Positions 32,311 through 40,082 of a stretch of 40,082 bases of DNA are shown one piece after another. The position numbers and the translations under genes are program-made. The notes below the pieces were generated by a model. The model saw only the letters and a program-made list of their open reading frames with translations, was not told the DNA's origin and made no database searches. Within the stretch, counting starts at the first letter, position 1, and every line of letters begins with the position of its first letter. Location of the stretch: assembly GCA_028277965.1 (NCBI GenBank), contig JANQFF010000068.1, forward strand, positions 1 to 40,082, read 5' to 3'. The stretch is from Pseudomonadales bacterium (lineage in GTDB: Bacteria > Pseudomonadota > Gammaproteobacteria > Pseudomonadales > Azotimanducaceae).

Positions 32311-33057
32311 ATGTCAGGGATCGCTATCGTTACCGGAGGTGCGCGGGGAATCGGAGCTGCAACTTCACTCCAGCTTGCAGAAGCCGGTTACGACATCTGC
32401 GTTAACTTCAATCAGGATCACGAAGCAGCCAACCGCCTATGCGACACAGTGATCGCCCTTGGCAGACGGTCAATCGCCGTGCAGGCGGATGTCGCGTCTG
32501 AACAAGGTGTGGAAGCTCTTTTTGAAACCTGCCTCAACACGCTCGGAACGCCCGATGTCCTGGTCAACAACGCGGGTGTAGTTGGCGACAAAAACCGGGT
32601 TGATGAGATCAGCCTGTCACGGTTTGAGCGCATGTTTGCAGTCAACGTCACCGGGACTTTTCTGTGTTGCCGGGCCGCGGTGCGTATCATGTCGACAGCT
32701 CACGGCGGCAAAGGTGGCAACATAATCAATATCTCGTCAGTTGCATCGCGGTTGGGTGCTCCTGGTGAGTATGTCGATTACGCGGCCTCCAAGGGGGCAG
32801 TCGATACATTCACAATCGGGCTTGCACGGGAAGTTGCAACAGAAGGTATCCGCGTCAACGCGATACGGCCGGGCATTATCGATACCGAGATTCACGCATC
32901 CGGAGGTCAACCGGATCGCGTAGACAGGTTGAAACACCTCATTCCAATGCAGCGGGGTGGTCTTGCGGAAGAAGTGGCCGGATTGGCGATCTGGCTGGCT
33001 TCACCGGCTGCCTCTTACACAACCGGCAGTCTCATCGATGTCAGCGGTGGTCGCTGA
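32311..33057 (+). CDS. Short-chain dehydrogenase/reductase (FabG-like)
   Basis: A 248-residue classical SDR from the ATG at 32311; the frame is open much further upstream, but that stretch is antisense to the PhyH gene. TAGGA lies 9 bases before the ATG. Seen: IVTGGARGIGAATS (cofactor loop), LVNNAGVVGD near 84-93, Ser142/143 in NIISS-like context, Tyr157 and Lys161 in DYAASK, and the SYTTGSLIDVSGGR end. It reduces or oxidises a small ketone/alcohol. It is divergent from the PhyH gene, and its end overlaps the minus-strand ATP-grasp gene by 17 bases. Confidence 0.92.
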   Translation: MSGIAIVTGGARGIGAATSLQLAEAGYDICVNFNQDHEAANRLCDTVIALGRRSIAVQADVASEQGVEALFETCLNTLGTPDVLVNNAGVVGDKNRVDEISLSRFERMFAVNVTGTFLCCRAAVRIMSTAHGGKGGNIINISSVASRLGAPGEYVDYAASKGAVDTFTIGLAREVATEGIRVNAIRPGIIDTEIHASGGQPDRVDRLKHLIPMQRGGLAEEVAGLAIWLASPAASYTTGSLIDVSGGR

Positions 33058-34219
33058 AGCGAGCTGACAGACGGCCTGCCAGTCGTCTGAGCATACCCAG
33101 CGCTGGCGCCGGATCTTTCCAACGCCAGTTCATGTGACCATCTGCCCTGATCCAGGCGAGGAACGTCATACGCAGCCAACTCACTATCTCAGCACCCTTG
33201 AGTTCCCGACGCCTCGCGATTAAACCTGTCAGGTCCCGTTCCAGCCAGTGCACCCGCCTGCCAAACAGATAACTCGCATCAGACGCCTTCTCGAGTTTCC
33301 CGGGTGGTTGGCCGAGCGCTGCCTCGACGGTAATTCTCGGGATATCCACCCCCGCCGGGATGGACTCCCCTACGCCAGCGGAAAACCGCGGATTGTTCTC
33401 GAGAAAAACCATTTCTCCGTTTTCCAGTTCAATACACTGCAGGCAACCCGGTCCTGAATAATCGAGCGCTTTCGTAAACGCCTGGACAACCTCAAACAAC
33501 GCCGTGCGCGGTATACGGGAAAGAAACTCCACCGCAACACCGCTTCCATCAGGCATGTCGGTCCTCGGAACATCGCTTTCGTAATACGCAACAACATCGC
33601 CGAGGTGAGCGACAAAGTCACACGCAGCAACGGGTCCGGTGAGGTACTCCTGGACAATCAGTTGTTCATGGCCCTGTGGCCAGGTCTGAAAATGGGACAG
33701 CAGATCCGATTCCTGCAGCAGAAGAAAGGCTTTGCGTCCATGGATCGGTCCCTCGCGAACGGCTTTAATAATCACCGGAAACCCAATTCCTCGCGTCGCC
33801 TGCTCCAACTCATCAAGCGACGTCACAACACGACTATATGGGGCCCTGATGCCTGTAGTTTCCGCGAGATTCTGCGCCTTGATCTTATCGCTGCAGGCTT
33901 CGAAGACCTCACACGACACACCTGCAACCGGTATCGGTAATCCGGTTTTTGCGAGGCAGGCAACCGCGTCCACGCCTACCGGGAGGACACACACAATCCC
34001 CGAACGACGTTTCAGAAAATCCACCAGCTCTTCGGAAAACGCCTGGTCCGTCAGGTTCGGGTGTTTCCAGATTTCATGACAATACCGGGATCGTGTTTCG
34101 ATACCATTGTCGTGCTGAACGCCTACAATGACGCGAAATCCGGCAGCACCGAGAGACCGGACCACCGCCAGGGTTTCGGCGTGATTGCCAACGATCAGTA
34201 CTGAACCACGGATATTCAC
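33041..34219 (-). CDS. ATP-grasp domain protein (carboxylate-amine ligase-like)
   Basis: A 392-residue protein with a Rossmann-like N-terminus (VLIVGNHAETLAVVRSL), then an ATP-grasp domain: SDKIKAQNLAETTGIRAP near residue 110, GFPVIIKAVREGP with the ATP-binding Lys, IVQEYLTGPV, and MVFLENNPRFSAGVGES with the metal-binding Glu/Asn. Such proteins use ATP to form an acyl phosphate and join it to an amine or other nucleophile; the product is unknown, with cell-envelope and secondary-metabolite members known. The C-terminus (RRRELKGAEIVSWLRMTFLA) is helical and basic. The start is a GTG at 34219 with no ribosome site, and the in-frame stop upstream leaves no other option. The GNAT gene starts 8 bases away on the other strand. 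Confidence 0.85.
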   Translation of the reverse strand: MNIRGSVLIVGNHAETLAVVRSLGAAGFRVIVGVQHDNGIETRSRYCHEIWKHPNLTDQAFSEELVDFLKRRSGIVCVLPVGVDAVACLAKTGLPIPVAGVSCEVFEACSDKIKAQNLAETTGIRAPYSRVVTSLDELEQATRGIGFPVIIKAVREGPIHGRKAFLLLQESDLLSHFQTWPQGHEQLIVQEYLTGPVAACDFVAHLGDVVAYYESDVPRTDMPDGSGVAVEFLSRIPRTALFEVVQAFTKALDYSGPGCLQCIELENGEMVFLENNPRFSAGVGESIPAGVDIPRITVEAALGQPPGKLEKASDASYLFGRRVHWLERDLTGLIARRRELKGAEIVSWLRMTFLAWIRADGHMNWRWKDPAPALGMLRRLAGRLSARFSDHR

Positions 34220-34227
34220 AATAGAAC

Positions 34228-34824
34228 ATGCTTGCTACACATCACCGAATCATAGCTGGAATCCTGCGGCGATTAGGCCGAATAGGTCTCCTCTTCGACC
34301 CTGAACTGCTGGTGCGGGAAGGTATGGACGCTTACGACACCCCCGAGACAGACCCCGGTTTCGAGTTTGTTGAACTCGGAGCAGACGATCTCGAGGCAAT
34401 CATGCGGCTCAGACCGGAAATGCCGGAACACCGCTACGCCGATCTGCTGGCAACGGACCACATCATCGGCTATGGCCTGAAAGACGGTGACAAACTGATT
34501 GCGAAGATGTGGCTGGATACGGCTGAGATCAATGCGCGGGCTGCCCCCCGTGCACTGAATGACGATGAAGCTTACCTTTTTGATGCCTACTCCGATCCTG
34601 ACTATCGTGGCCAGAACCTCGCCCCTTACCTGCGAGTGAAGTGTTATGAACATGCAAAATCTCTCGGCAGAAGCCGCATCTACAGCATTACGGTATTCAC
34701 CAATACTCCCGCCCGGCGATTTAAAGCCAAACTTGGCGCACGGAACGTCGGGCTGGTCGTCTACTACCGGCTTTTCAGGAAGTACGAAGGTTCGTTTTTT
34801 ATCTGGAAGAGCAGCCTCGCATGA
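34228..34824 (+). CDS. GNAT-family N-acetyltransferase
   Basis: A 198-residue protein. The acetyl-CoA binding core is clear: YLFDAYSDPDYRGQNLAPYL (with the Arg/Gly-x-Gly-like turn) followed by RVKCYEHAKSLGRSRIYSIT and FTNTPARRFKAKLGARN. N-terminal residues 1-32 are basic and helical (HHRIIAGILRRLGRIGLLF); a shorter start at ATG 34324 is possible. The substrate is an amine not predictable from sequence. The gene begins 8 bases from the divergent ATP-grasp gene start, so the promoters must overlap coding sequence or be leaderless, or one start is wrong. The pairing with ATP-grasp suggests a shared amine-acylating pathway (inference). The LLM gene follows after 55 bases. Confidence 0.85.
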   Translation: MLATHHRIIAGILRRLGRIGLLFDPELLVREGMDAYDTPETDPGFEFVELGADDLEAIMRLRPEMPEHRYADLLATDHIIGYGLKDGDKLIAKMWLDTAEINARAAPRALNDDEAYLFDAYSDPDYRGQNLAPYLRVKCYEHAKSLGRSRIYSITVFTNTPARRFKAKLGARNVGLVVYYRLFRKYEGSFFIWKSSLA

Positions 34825-34879
34825 TTTGAAGACGGTGTTCGTTAGAGCGATGATGGCTCCAGCAGGAGGATGAGACGAT

Positions 34880-35956
34880 ATGCCAGTAGAAATGATTGGC
34901 TGGATAGCCCCACAGGTTGCATCAGAGATCATTCCACCCCAGGGCCCACCCTTTGATGCTGACGTCATTGCTCAGACAGCACGTATCCACGAGGACGCGG
35001 ATTTTGATCGTGTGCTGATCGGGTACTTCTCGAACGCGCCTGATGGCTTTCTCATCGGCGCCCACGCGGCAGCCCATACACAACGACTGCAATTCCTGCT
35101 CGCTCACCGGCCGGGATTCGTCGCTCCGACTCTAGCGGCTCGCAAAATGGCGACACTCGATCAGCTTTCCAATGGACGGCTGGCGGTCCACATGATCAGT
35201 GGCGGTAGCGACGCAGACCAGGCTAAAGATGGTGACCACGTCGATCATAGCGGACGTTACCGGCGAACAAGCGAGTACGTGCAGGTCCTGAAGCAGACCT
35301 GGACGGAGACCCGGCCTTTCGACTTCGCCGGTGAGTTCTATCAGATTGAGCAGGCCCACTCTGACATCCGGTGTGTACAGACACCTCGCATTCCAATCTA
35401 CGGGGGTGGTGGATCCGACGCTGCAATCGCCTGTTTAGCCCCGTACATCGATGTATTCATGTTGTGGGGTGAACCGCTGGCGGATACACACGAGTTTATG
35501 GGACGGGTCCGCCAGGCAGCGGCCGACAACGACATCACCTTCAGTGTTTCAACGCGGCCCATCCTCGGCAAGACCGAGGGAGAAGCCTGGGACAGGGCTC
35601 ATTCAATCCTGGCTGAAATCGAAAAACGAACCGGCGGCCGTACACCAAAAGGCCCGCAGAATGTGGGTTCTCAGCGTCTGCTCGACGCAGCAGCTGCTGC
35701 TGAAGTCCACGATGAATGTCTCTACACCGCACTGGCAGAAGCCAGTGGTGCGCGAGGTAACTCGACCGCCCTGGTGGGCACACCCGAAACTGTCGCCAAA
35801 GCCATGGTGCGTTATTACGAGTTAGGCGCCACAAGTCTCCTGATCCGTGGGTACGATCCACTCCCCGACGCGATCGAATACGGCGAGGAGTTGATCCCCC
35901 GTGTGCGTGAGCTTGCGGCCGACCACGACCGTCAAACGACCGAATCTGCTGGCTAG
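34880..35956 (+). CDS. LLM flavin monooxygenase, alkanesulfonate monooxygenase (SsuD)-like
   Basis: A 358-residue protein of the luciferase-like TIM-barrel family, SsuD/MsuD subgroup. Seen: VEMIGWIAPQVASEIIPP at the N-terminus, RLQFLLAHRPGFVAPTLAAR near residue 70, DQLSNGRLAVHMISGGSDAD and GRYRRTSEYVQVLKQTW, then the GNSTALVGTPETVAKAMV region typical of the group. The reaction needs FMNH2 from a separate reductase and oxygen, and breaks a C-S bond or a related one. No reductase or ABC transporter for sulfonates is nearby, so the substrate may not be a sulfonate. AGGAGG lies 10 bases before the ATG. It is followed by the exported protein at 35978 after 21 bases. Confidence 0.92.
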   Translation: MPVEMIGWIAPQVASEIIPPQGPPFDADVIAQTARIHEDADFDRVLIGYFSNAPDGFLIGAHAAAHTQRLQFLLAHRPGFVAPTLAARKMATLDQLSNGRLAVHMISGGSDADQAKDGDHVDHSGRYRRTSEYVQVLKQTWTETRPFDFAGEFYQIEQAHSDIRCVQTPRIPIYGGGGSDAAIACLAPYIDVFMLWGEPLADTHEFMGRVRQAAADNDITFSVSTRPILGKTEGEAWDRAHSILAEIEKRTGGRTPKGPQNVGSQRLLDAAAAAEVHDECLYTALAEASGARGNSTALVGTPETVAKAMVRYYELGATSLLIRGYDPLPDAIEYGEELIPRVRELAADHDRQTTESAG

Positions 35957-35977
35957 AGCCGGCGGCCGGAGGAAGAT

Positions 35978-37036
35978 ATGAGATTAACAACCATAACAGC
36001 AGCTTTACTGCTATTTGGCGCAAGCAGTCTCGCCGAGGTGCCACGCACACCATGGGGAACACCCGATCTGTCCGGATTTTACGACAGCGCAACCCTGACC
36101 CCACTCGAGCGTCCCGAAGAGCTGGGCGACAAACAATTCATGAGCCGGGAAGAAGCGGACGCGCTGATCAAGCGCGTGCGCGAAAACCGCGATCAAGCCA
36201 ATGCTGCAACCGTGGGTGATCGAGAAGCACCACCGCTCGGTGGTGAAGAAGGCCCCAGAACAGGCGGCGGTGGCGGAACCGGTGGATATAACAACTTCTG
36301 GCTCGACTACGGCGATGACGTTGTAGAAATCGACGGCAAGGTCCGCACTTCAATCATTTACGATCCGCCCAATGGCCGTCAGCCGGAGATGACACCCGCC
36401 GGTCAGAAGAAACGAGCGGAGAACTTCACCTCGTTTACCTATGTAAATGACGGAACCCCTTCATGGCTCGACGCGGAAGGTCCGGGTCCCTTTGACGGCC
36501 CTGAAAGCCTTGCCCTCGCAGAACGGTGCCTGCTTGGATTCAGCGCGGGTCCACCGAGCATTCCGGGTGTCTATAACAGCTTCAAGCGCATCATCCAGAC
36601 CGAAGATCACGTGATGATCCTGCTCGAAATGGTGCACGATGCGAGGATCATCCGCCTCAACTCCGAACACGCACCCGATGAGATGCGCACATGGCTCGGT
36701 GACGCCATAGGCTGGTGGGAGGGTGACACGCTTGTGGTCGAAACCACCAACTTCCACACCTACACCGGTTTGTATGGTGGTGACGAGAACCTGCATCTGA
36801 TTGAGCGCTTCACCAGGATGCAGGACGGCAACCTGCTCTACAACTTCACGGTGACAGACCCAACCGCGTGGACCGCACCCTGGAGCGGTGAATACGTGTG
36901 GAAACACAGCGAAAACAAGGTATACGAATACGCCTGCCACGAAGGCAACTACGCCATGGGTAACATCCTGCGCGGAGCACGGTTACTCGAAAACGAGGAA
37001 CTTGCGCGCAGAGCCGCCTCCGCCGGGGAAGAATAA
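35978..37036 (+). CDS. Exported conserved protein of unknown function
   Basis: A 352-residue protein with a signal peptide (about 1-19, LLFGASSLAEV). The mature part has a Gly-rich segment near residue 95 (RTGGGGGTGG) and conserved-looking patches DAIGWWEGDTLVVETTNFHT, ENLHLIERFTRMQDGNLLYN and KVYEYACHEGNYAMGNILRG. I recognise this C-terminal pattern as a common uncharacterised exported family in Acidobacteria and gammaproteobacteria, with no known activity. It follows the LLM gene by 21 bases and shares its unit. Its stop codon is 2 bases from the palindromic repeat at 37039. Confidence 0.82.
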   Translation: MRLTTITAALLLFGASSLAEVPRTPWGTPDLSGFYDSATLTPLERPEELGDKQFMSREEADALIKRVRENRDQANAATVGDREAPPLGGEEGPRTGGGGGTGGYNNFWLDYGDDVVEIDGKVRTSIIYDPPNGRQPEMTPAGQKKRAENFTSFTYVNDGTPSWLDAEGPGPFDGPESLALAERCLLGFSAGPPSIPGVYNSFKRIIQTEDHVMILLEMVHDARIIRLNSEHAPDEMRTWLGDAIGWWEGDTLVVETTNFHTYTGLYGGDENLHLIERFTRMQDGNLLYNFTVTDPTAWTAPWSGEYVWKHSENKVYEYACHEGNYAMGNILRGARLLENEELARRAASAGEE

Positions 37037-37038
37037 AA

Positions 37039-37089
37039 GAGAGAAACTAGTAACAATGGGGTCAGACCCCATTGTTACTAGTTTCTCTC
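37039..37089. repeat. GGGGTCAGACCCC-centred palindrome, copy 2 (perfect)
   Basis: A perfect 51-base palindrome (25-bp arms around a single central A at 37064) starting 2 bases after the stop of the exported-protein gene. The inner 41 bases match copy 1 at 675-715 at 39 positions. In RNA it would form a very stable hairpin, so it may double as a terminator for both converging units. Confidence 0.92.
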
Positions 37090-37106
37090 AGCAGGAGAAG
37101 CTTAAA

Positions 37107-37134
37107 GAATCGCGGCTGAAGCCGCTCCTACAGA
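37107..37134. repeat. REP-like palindrome
   Basis: On the minus strand the sequence CTGTAGGAGCGGCTTCAGCC continues to GCGATT, which is the classical gammaproteobacterial/pseudomonad REP unit: GCGGCT (37112-37117) pairs with AGCCGC (37120-37125). It lies 18 bases after the palindrome at 37039-37089. Confidence 0.82.
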
Positions 37135-37167
37135 GATAGATAGATCTCGCTACCTCTGATTGATTCG

Positions 37168-38607
37168 CTAGGGATAGTCGGGGGGAGGTACAAACCCGCC
37201 GAGTTCATCCGCCATCAGTCGTGCAAAGTCGATGGTGATGTAATCCTGGTATTCCCCACCAACAGCCTGCAGCCCAATCGGTAGTCCACCCCTGGAAAGC
37301 CCTGTTGGAAAGACAGTGCTGGGCAGATGCGCAACCGTGATGATGCCGGCCCAGAAAACCTGCTGAAAATAGTCCTGTTCCTCGTTGTCGACTGTGAGCG
37401 TTCGTTCAAGGTATTCACCGTGGTCATGGGGAAACGCATCGGTTGCCGTCTGCGGGCAAATCAGGATGTCCCAATCCTTGTAGAACTCTTCCCACGCTTT
37501 ACGCAAAAAGAACCGTTTGTTGCTGTAGCCCAGCCATTCGCCGTGTTCCTGGACGGCAAAATAAGGTACATCCCCTGCAATACCTTCCCCGGGCCGGTCG
37601 CCACGAACTGCGCGCATCGCCGCTTTCTCTTCCTCCGGCATACCTGCAGCCATCACACCCCACAGCAGGCTGGAATAGGTTTCAAAGGCATCTTCAAAAT
37701 CGACTTCAGGCCGCGCGGTATCTGAGACTGTTGCGCCAAGGCTTGCGAGCCGGTCACCAACCGACTGCACCCGGTCCGCCACTTCCGTTGCTACCGGAGC
37801 AAACTCGTGGGTGGGCAGAATGGCTACTTTGAAGTCGCTCAGTTTTGTCTTGGACGGTCTGGGGAGATTAAGCTGCCAACCGGCCTGATCCGTTCTGCCC
37901 GCACCGGCAACAACATCCATCGACACAGCCAGGTCTTGCGCGCTTCTGGCCATCGGACCCACCACCGCGATGTCAGCCGGCATAAGCTGACCCGGCAGCG
38001 CGTGGCCCTCGTCCGATACCACACCCCAGGTCGGCTTATGACCGTAGATACCACAGAAATGTGCCGGGTTCCGAATCGACCCGCCGATGTCAGATCCTGC
38101 CTCGAGACCAGTCAGGCCGGCAGCCAGAGCGGCAGACGATCCGCCTGAAGATCCCCCTGGTGTCCGGCCCAGGTCCCAGGGATTTCCGGTTGTCCCGTAA
38201 ATCTCATTGAAACTCTGGAAATCACCGAGGTTGAGCGGCACGTTGGTTTTGCCGAAAAAGACAGCGCCTGCTGACTTCAGTCGCCGCACGGAATCAGCAT
38301 CGCTTGTCGCGATATTGCCTATCATTTCCGGAATGCCCCAGGTCGTCGGCAAGCCTTCAATGTCATACGCCTCTTTGATGGTCATGGGGACGCCGTGCAG
38401 TGGGCCGACATCTCCACCGTTTGCAAGGGCATCATCAGCCGCTTTCGCTGCCTCGAGACCCCGGTCGAAGTCTTTGACGACCACTGAGTTGATCTTGTCG
38501 TCGTAGCGTTCGACCCGGTCGATATACATTTCCGTCAACTCGACGGAGCTCACTTCTTTTGATCTGATTGCGGCCGCCAGTTCCACCGCGGATGCATATG
38601 GATTCAT
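37168..38607 (-). CDS. Amidase, amidase-signature family
   Basis: A 479-residue amidase with the complete Ser-cisSer-Lys set by spacing: Lys78 in GVPMTIKEAYD, Ser153 in PGGSSGGSSAA (cis-Ser) and Ser177 in GSDIGGSIRNPA (nucleophile). The 75- and 24-residue spacings equal those of fatty-acid amide hydrolase. No signal peptide, so cytoplasmic. Such enzymes hydrolyse amides from small aryl amides to fatty-acid amides; the glutamine-transfer role of GatA is unlikely without gatB or gatC nearby. It is translationally coupled to the MFS gene (ATGA overlap at 38604-38607). Confidence 0.94.
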   Translation of the reverse strand: MNPYASAVELAAAIRSKEVSSVELTEMYIDRVERYDDKINSVVVKDFDRGLEAAKAADDALANGGDVGPLHGVPMTIKEAYDIEGLPTTWGIPEMIGNIATSDADSVRRLKSAGAVFFGKTNVPLNLGDFQSFNEIYGTTGNPWDLGRTPGGSSGGSSAALAAGLTGLEAGSDIGGSIRNPAHFCGIYGHKPTWGVVSDEGHALPGQLMPADIAVVGPMARSAQDLAVSMDVVAGAGRTDQAGWQLNLPRPSKTKLSDFKVAILPTHEFAPVATEVADRVQSVGDRLASLGATVSDTARPEVDFEDAFETYSSLLWGVMAAGMPEEEKAAMRAVRGDRPGEGIAGDVPYFAVQEHGEWLGYSNKRFFLRKAWEEFYKDWDILICPQTATDAFPHDHGEYLERTLTVDNEEQDYFQQVFWAGIITVAHLPSTVFPTGLSRGGLPIGLQAVGGEYQDYITIDFARLMADELGGFVPPPDYP

Positions 38608-39878
38608 GTGTCCCCCAGTTCCTGTTCTTCACGTTCAACAACAAGTGCTTCGATACGGTCCCACATCACGACGTAAAAAACACCCCCAATGATTGTCACG
38701 ACGGCAGCCACCGGGAAAAACACCAGGTAGCCAAACGGTCCGGCGATAAATCCCGCGGTGGATCCAGCCGCCCATATCCCGAGATTCCACAAACTCGACT
38801 GCATCGAGTAATCCGTACCCGCCTGGGCTTTGCTGGCCCACCGGAAACGGGAAATAGAGACGGTGTACATGTAAATGGCAGTCGAAAATGACAGGACCGC
38901 AACCGTCGGGATGATGACCAGTAATGACGGCACCCCGGGATTCAATGCAAACAAACAGTAAACAAGGGCTTCCACCGGGAGAACCACCAGACCGATGAAA
39001 GCTGTGCGGCGCATACCGATCCGGTCGATCAGCCAGGGCGTGGATGTTGCGGCAAGTACACCGCCGGTAATGACCGACACCGGCGCCAGAATGCCGAAAT
39101 CGGTCAGGGGCATACCTTTGTCCGCCCAGAACGGTCCCACCATTGCCAGGAAGAAGTTGTGGCCAAATCCGAACATGAAGATGAACGGGAGGATGTACCT
39201 GGAGTCTTTGCGTTTCAGCGCCTTTACAAGATCGGGGCGCTCTCCCCTCGCCTCCCGCGCGAGACGCGCTTCGGGCGGGGGCGGTTCCGGCCGGATGACC
39301 GCGGGTGCGGCTGCCAGCAACATCAGCGCGGATGCTGCAAGCATCGTGCTGCCCCACCCTGCAGCTTCCACAATGGCAACCGCCGCGGTTCCCAGCACCC
39401 CGGCAACGGCTCCAAGCAGGTTGATGAGCGACGTTCCAAGCGGTCGTTCGGCATCGGTCATCGCTTCGGCGGCATACGCATCCACAGCAATATCCTGCGC
39501 CGCCATCACAAATGACTTGAAAACGAGAATACCGATGATGAGATGCAGCGCCGACATTGACGGTGGAAAAGCCGCCAACAGTGCATAACAGGACGCTCCG
39601 ATGAGAGTGCAGGGAATAATCCAGCTCTTACGCTGACCGATGCGGCGGCTTCCATAATTGTCGACCACCAGCGCCATAAGAAACTTGAGCCACCGGGGCA
39701 GCCCCGGAAGCGCGAGCAGCCAGAACATTTCGAGCGGCAAACCTTCCTGGCGGAATATGAACGGGAGCGCGACATTCGTGAAAGCAAGCGGGAAGTACTG
39801 CGCCATGTGAAGGACGCTCAGCGTCACGAGCTTCGGGATATCCCTCCGGGCATCCGGGCTGTCTGCAACCTCAGTCAG
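38604..39878 (-). CDS. MFS transporter, AmpG-like branch
   Basis: About 424 residues with around 12 hydrophobic segments. The segment [20 protein letters not shown] at the start and [19 protein letters not shown] near residue 130 match the AmpG/SLC33-like branch of the major facilitator superfamily, whose studied members import anhydromuropeptides or acetyl-CoA. The start is not settled: no ATG or GTG lies in frame with a ribosome site before the first helix; CTG at 39878, with GGAGG 9 bases upstream, fits best. It overlaps the PQQ-dehydrogenase stop by 8 bases and the amidase start by 4. Together with the amidase, uptake of an amide or peptide is plausible. Confidence 0.85.
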   Translation of the reverse strand: MTEVADSPDARRDIPKLVTLSVLHMAQYFPLAFTNVALPFIFRQEGLPLEMFWLLALPGLPRWLKFLMALVVDNYGSRRIGQRKSWIIPCTLIGASCYALLAAFPPSMSALHLIIGILVFKSFVMAAQDIAVDAYAAEAMTDAERPLGTSLINLLGAVAGVLGTAAVAIVEAAGWGSTMLAASALMLLAAAPAVIRPEPPPPEARLAREARGERPDLVKALKRKDSRYILPFIFMFGFGHNFFLAMVGPFWADKGMPLTDFGILAPVSVITGGVLAATSTPWLIDRIGMRRTAFIGLVVLPVEALVYCLFALNPGVPSLLVIIPTVAVLSFSTAIYMYTVSISRFRWASKAQAGTDYSMQSSLWNLGIWAAGSTAGFIAGPFGYLVFFPVAAVVTIIGGVFYVVMWDRIEALVVEREEQELGDT

Positions 39879-40082
39879 AACTACCTGCCTCCGGCAGCGC
39901 AAACGCAATGTATTCCGAACCCGAGGGAGGCCCCATTCGCCCACCACCCGCCGCAATCACGACAAACTGGCGCCCGCCCACGCCGTAGACCGCAGGTGTC
40001 GCAAACCCGGCTGCTGGCAGTTCCGCTTCCCAAAGCACTTCGCCATTGTCTTTATCGTAAGCCCGGAATTTGCGGTCCGGTG
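39871..40082 (-). CDS. PQQ-type quinoprotein dehydrogenase, C-terminal fragment (N-terminus outside window)
   Basis: The last 70 codons of a protein, entering from the right edge. The read [20 protein letters not shown], then [20 protein letters not shown] and [20 protein letters not shown], agrees with the end of quinoprotein glucose/alcohol dehydrogenase-like beta-propellers, where a PQQ cofactor is bound in the upstream part. It oxidises sugars or alcohols in the periplasm. The stop at 39871 lies inside the start of the MFS gene, so the two are translationally coupled. Confidence 0.85.
   Translation of the reverse strand, partial: PDRKFRAYDKDNGEVLWEAELPAAGFATPAVYGVGGRQFVVIAAGGGRMGPPSGSEYIAFALPEAGSSD

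Noticed and set aside
33605-34079. Plus-strand open frames within the ATP-grasp gene
   Set aside because: Antisense shadows of a gene with intact ATP-grasp motifs.

Overview
The window reads as a stretch of a Gammaproteobacterium-like chromosome, probably aerobic and possibly marine. The evidence is moderately high GC, clear Shine-Dalgarno sites, a TonB-dependent receptor with an N-terminal signal peptide, REP-type palindromes of the kind common in gammaproteobacteria, and a gene content dominated by oxidative catabolism. The taxonomic call is an inference; no rRNA, tRNA or ribosomal gene is present. I found no CRISPR array, transposase or prophage gene. Both window edges cut a gene: a ThDP-dependent enzyme on the left and a PQQ-type dehydrogenase on the right.

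Layout. 1-6.4 kb (minus): spinster-like MFS carrier, luciferase-like (LLM) flavin oxidoreductase, single-chain biotin-dependent acyl-CoA carboxylase, then, past a palindromic repeat, a ThDP-dependent acetolactate-synthase-like enzyme. 6.5-9.9 kb (plus): Bax-type glucosaminidase, polysaccharide deacetylase, PhyH dioxygenase with C-terminal HEAT repeats. 9.9-16.7 kb (minus): a second PhyH-HEAT protein running tail-to-tail into the first, a MarR regulator, a TonB receptor, an acyl-CoA-dehydrogenase-type flavin monooxygenase with a readable promoter and operator, and an exported carboxymuconolactone-decarboxylase-like protein. 16.8-20.2 kb (plus): hotdog-fold protein, SRPBCC protein, macrodomain protein, a decayed gene fragment, an outer-membrane beta-barrel protein and a small His-rich membrane protein. 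20.3-26 kb: GPH-type symporter, a Cys-rich exported protein, a Baeyer-Villiger monooxygenase, an alpha/beta hydrolase and an SDR. 26-30.4 kb (minus): a tight five-gene unit of N-acyl-D-amino-acid deacylase, a VOC fusion protein, a GFA-type zinc protein, a second VOC protein and a small membrane protein. 30.4-34.8 kb: methyltransferase, third PhyH oxygenase, SDR, ATP-grasp protein and GNAT acetyltransferase in alternating orientation with almost no spacing. 34.9-37 kb (plus): SsuD-like LLM monooxygenase and an exported protein of unknown function. 37-40 kb (minus): PQQ-type dehydrogenase, AmpG-like MFS carrier and amidase.

How it fits together. The window resembles an accessory catabolic region. 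It has one outer-membrane receptor, three inner-membrane carriers and many oxygenases: two LLM proteins, three PhyH proteins, a BVMO, an acyl-CoA-dehydrogenase-like monooxygenase and two VOC proteins. It also has hydrolases (amidase, D-aminoacylase, alpha/beta hydrolase), two SDRs and an acyl-CoA carboxylase. No substrate can be named from sequence alone. Many short convergent and overlapping junctions suggest dense packing of small transcription units.

The most unusual items are: the inverted pair of PhyH-HEAT genes; two near-identical copies of a GGGGTCAGACCCC-centred palindrome 36 kb apart; a frameshifted remnant of a secreted-protein domain; a promoter whose -35 box lies inside an inverted repeat, with a similar motif upstream of the outer-membrane protein gene; and a VOC protein fused to an N-terminal beta-sandwich-like region.
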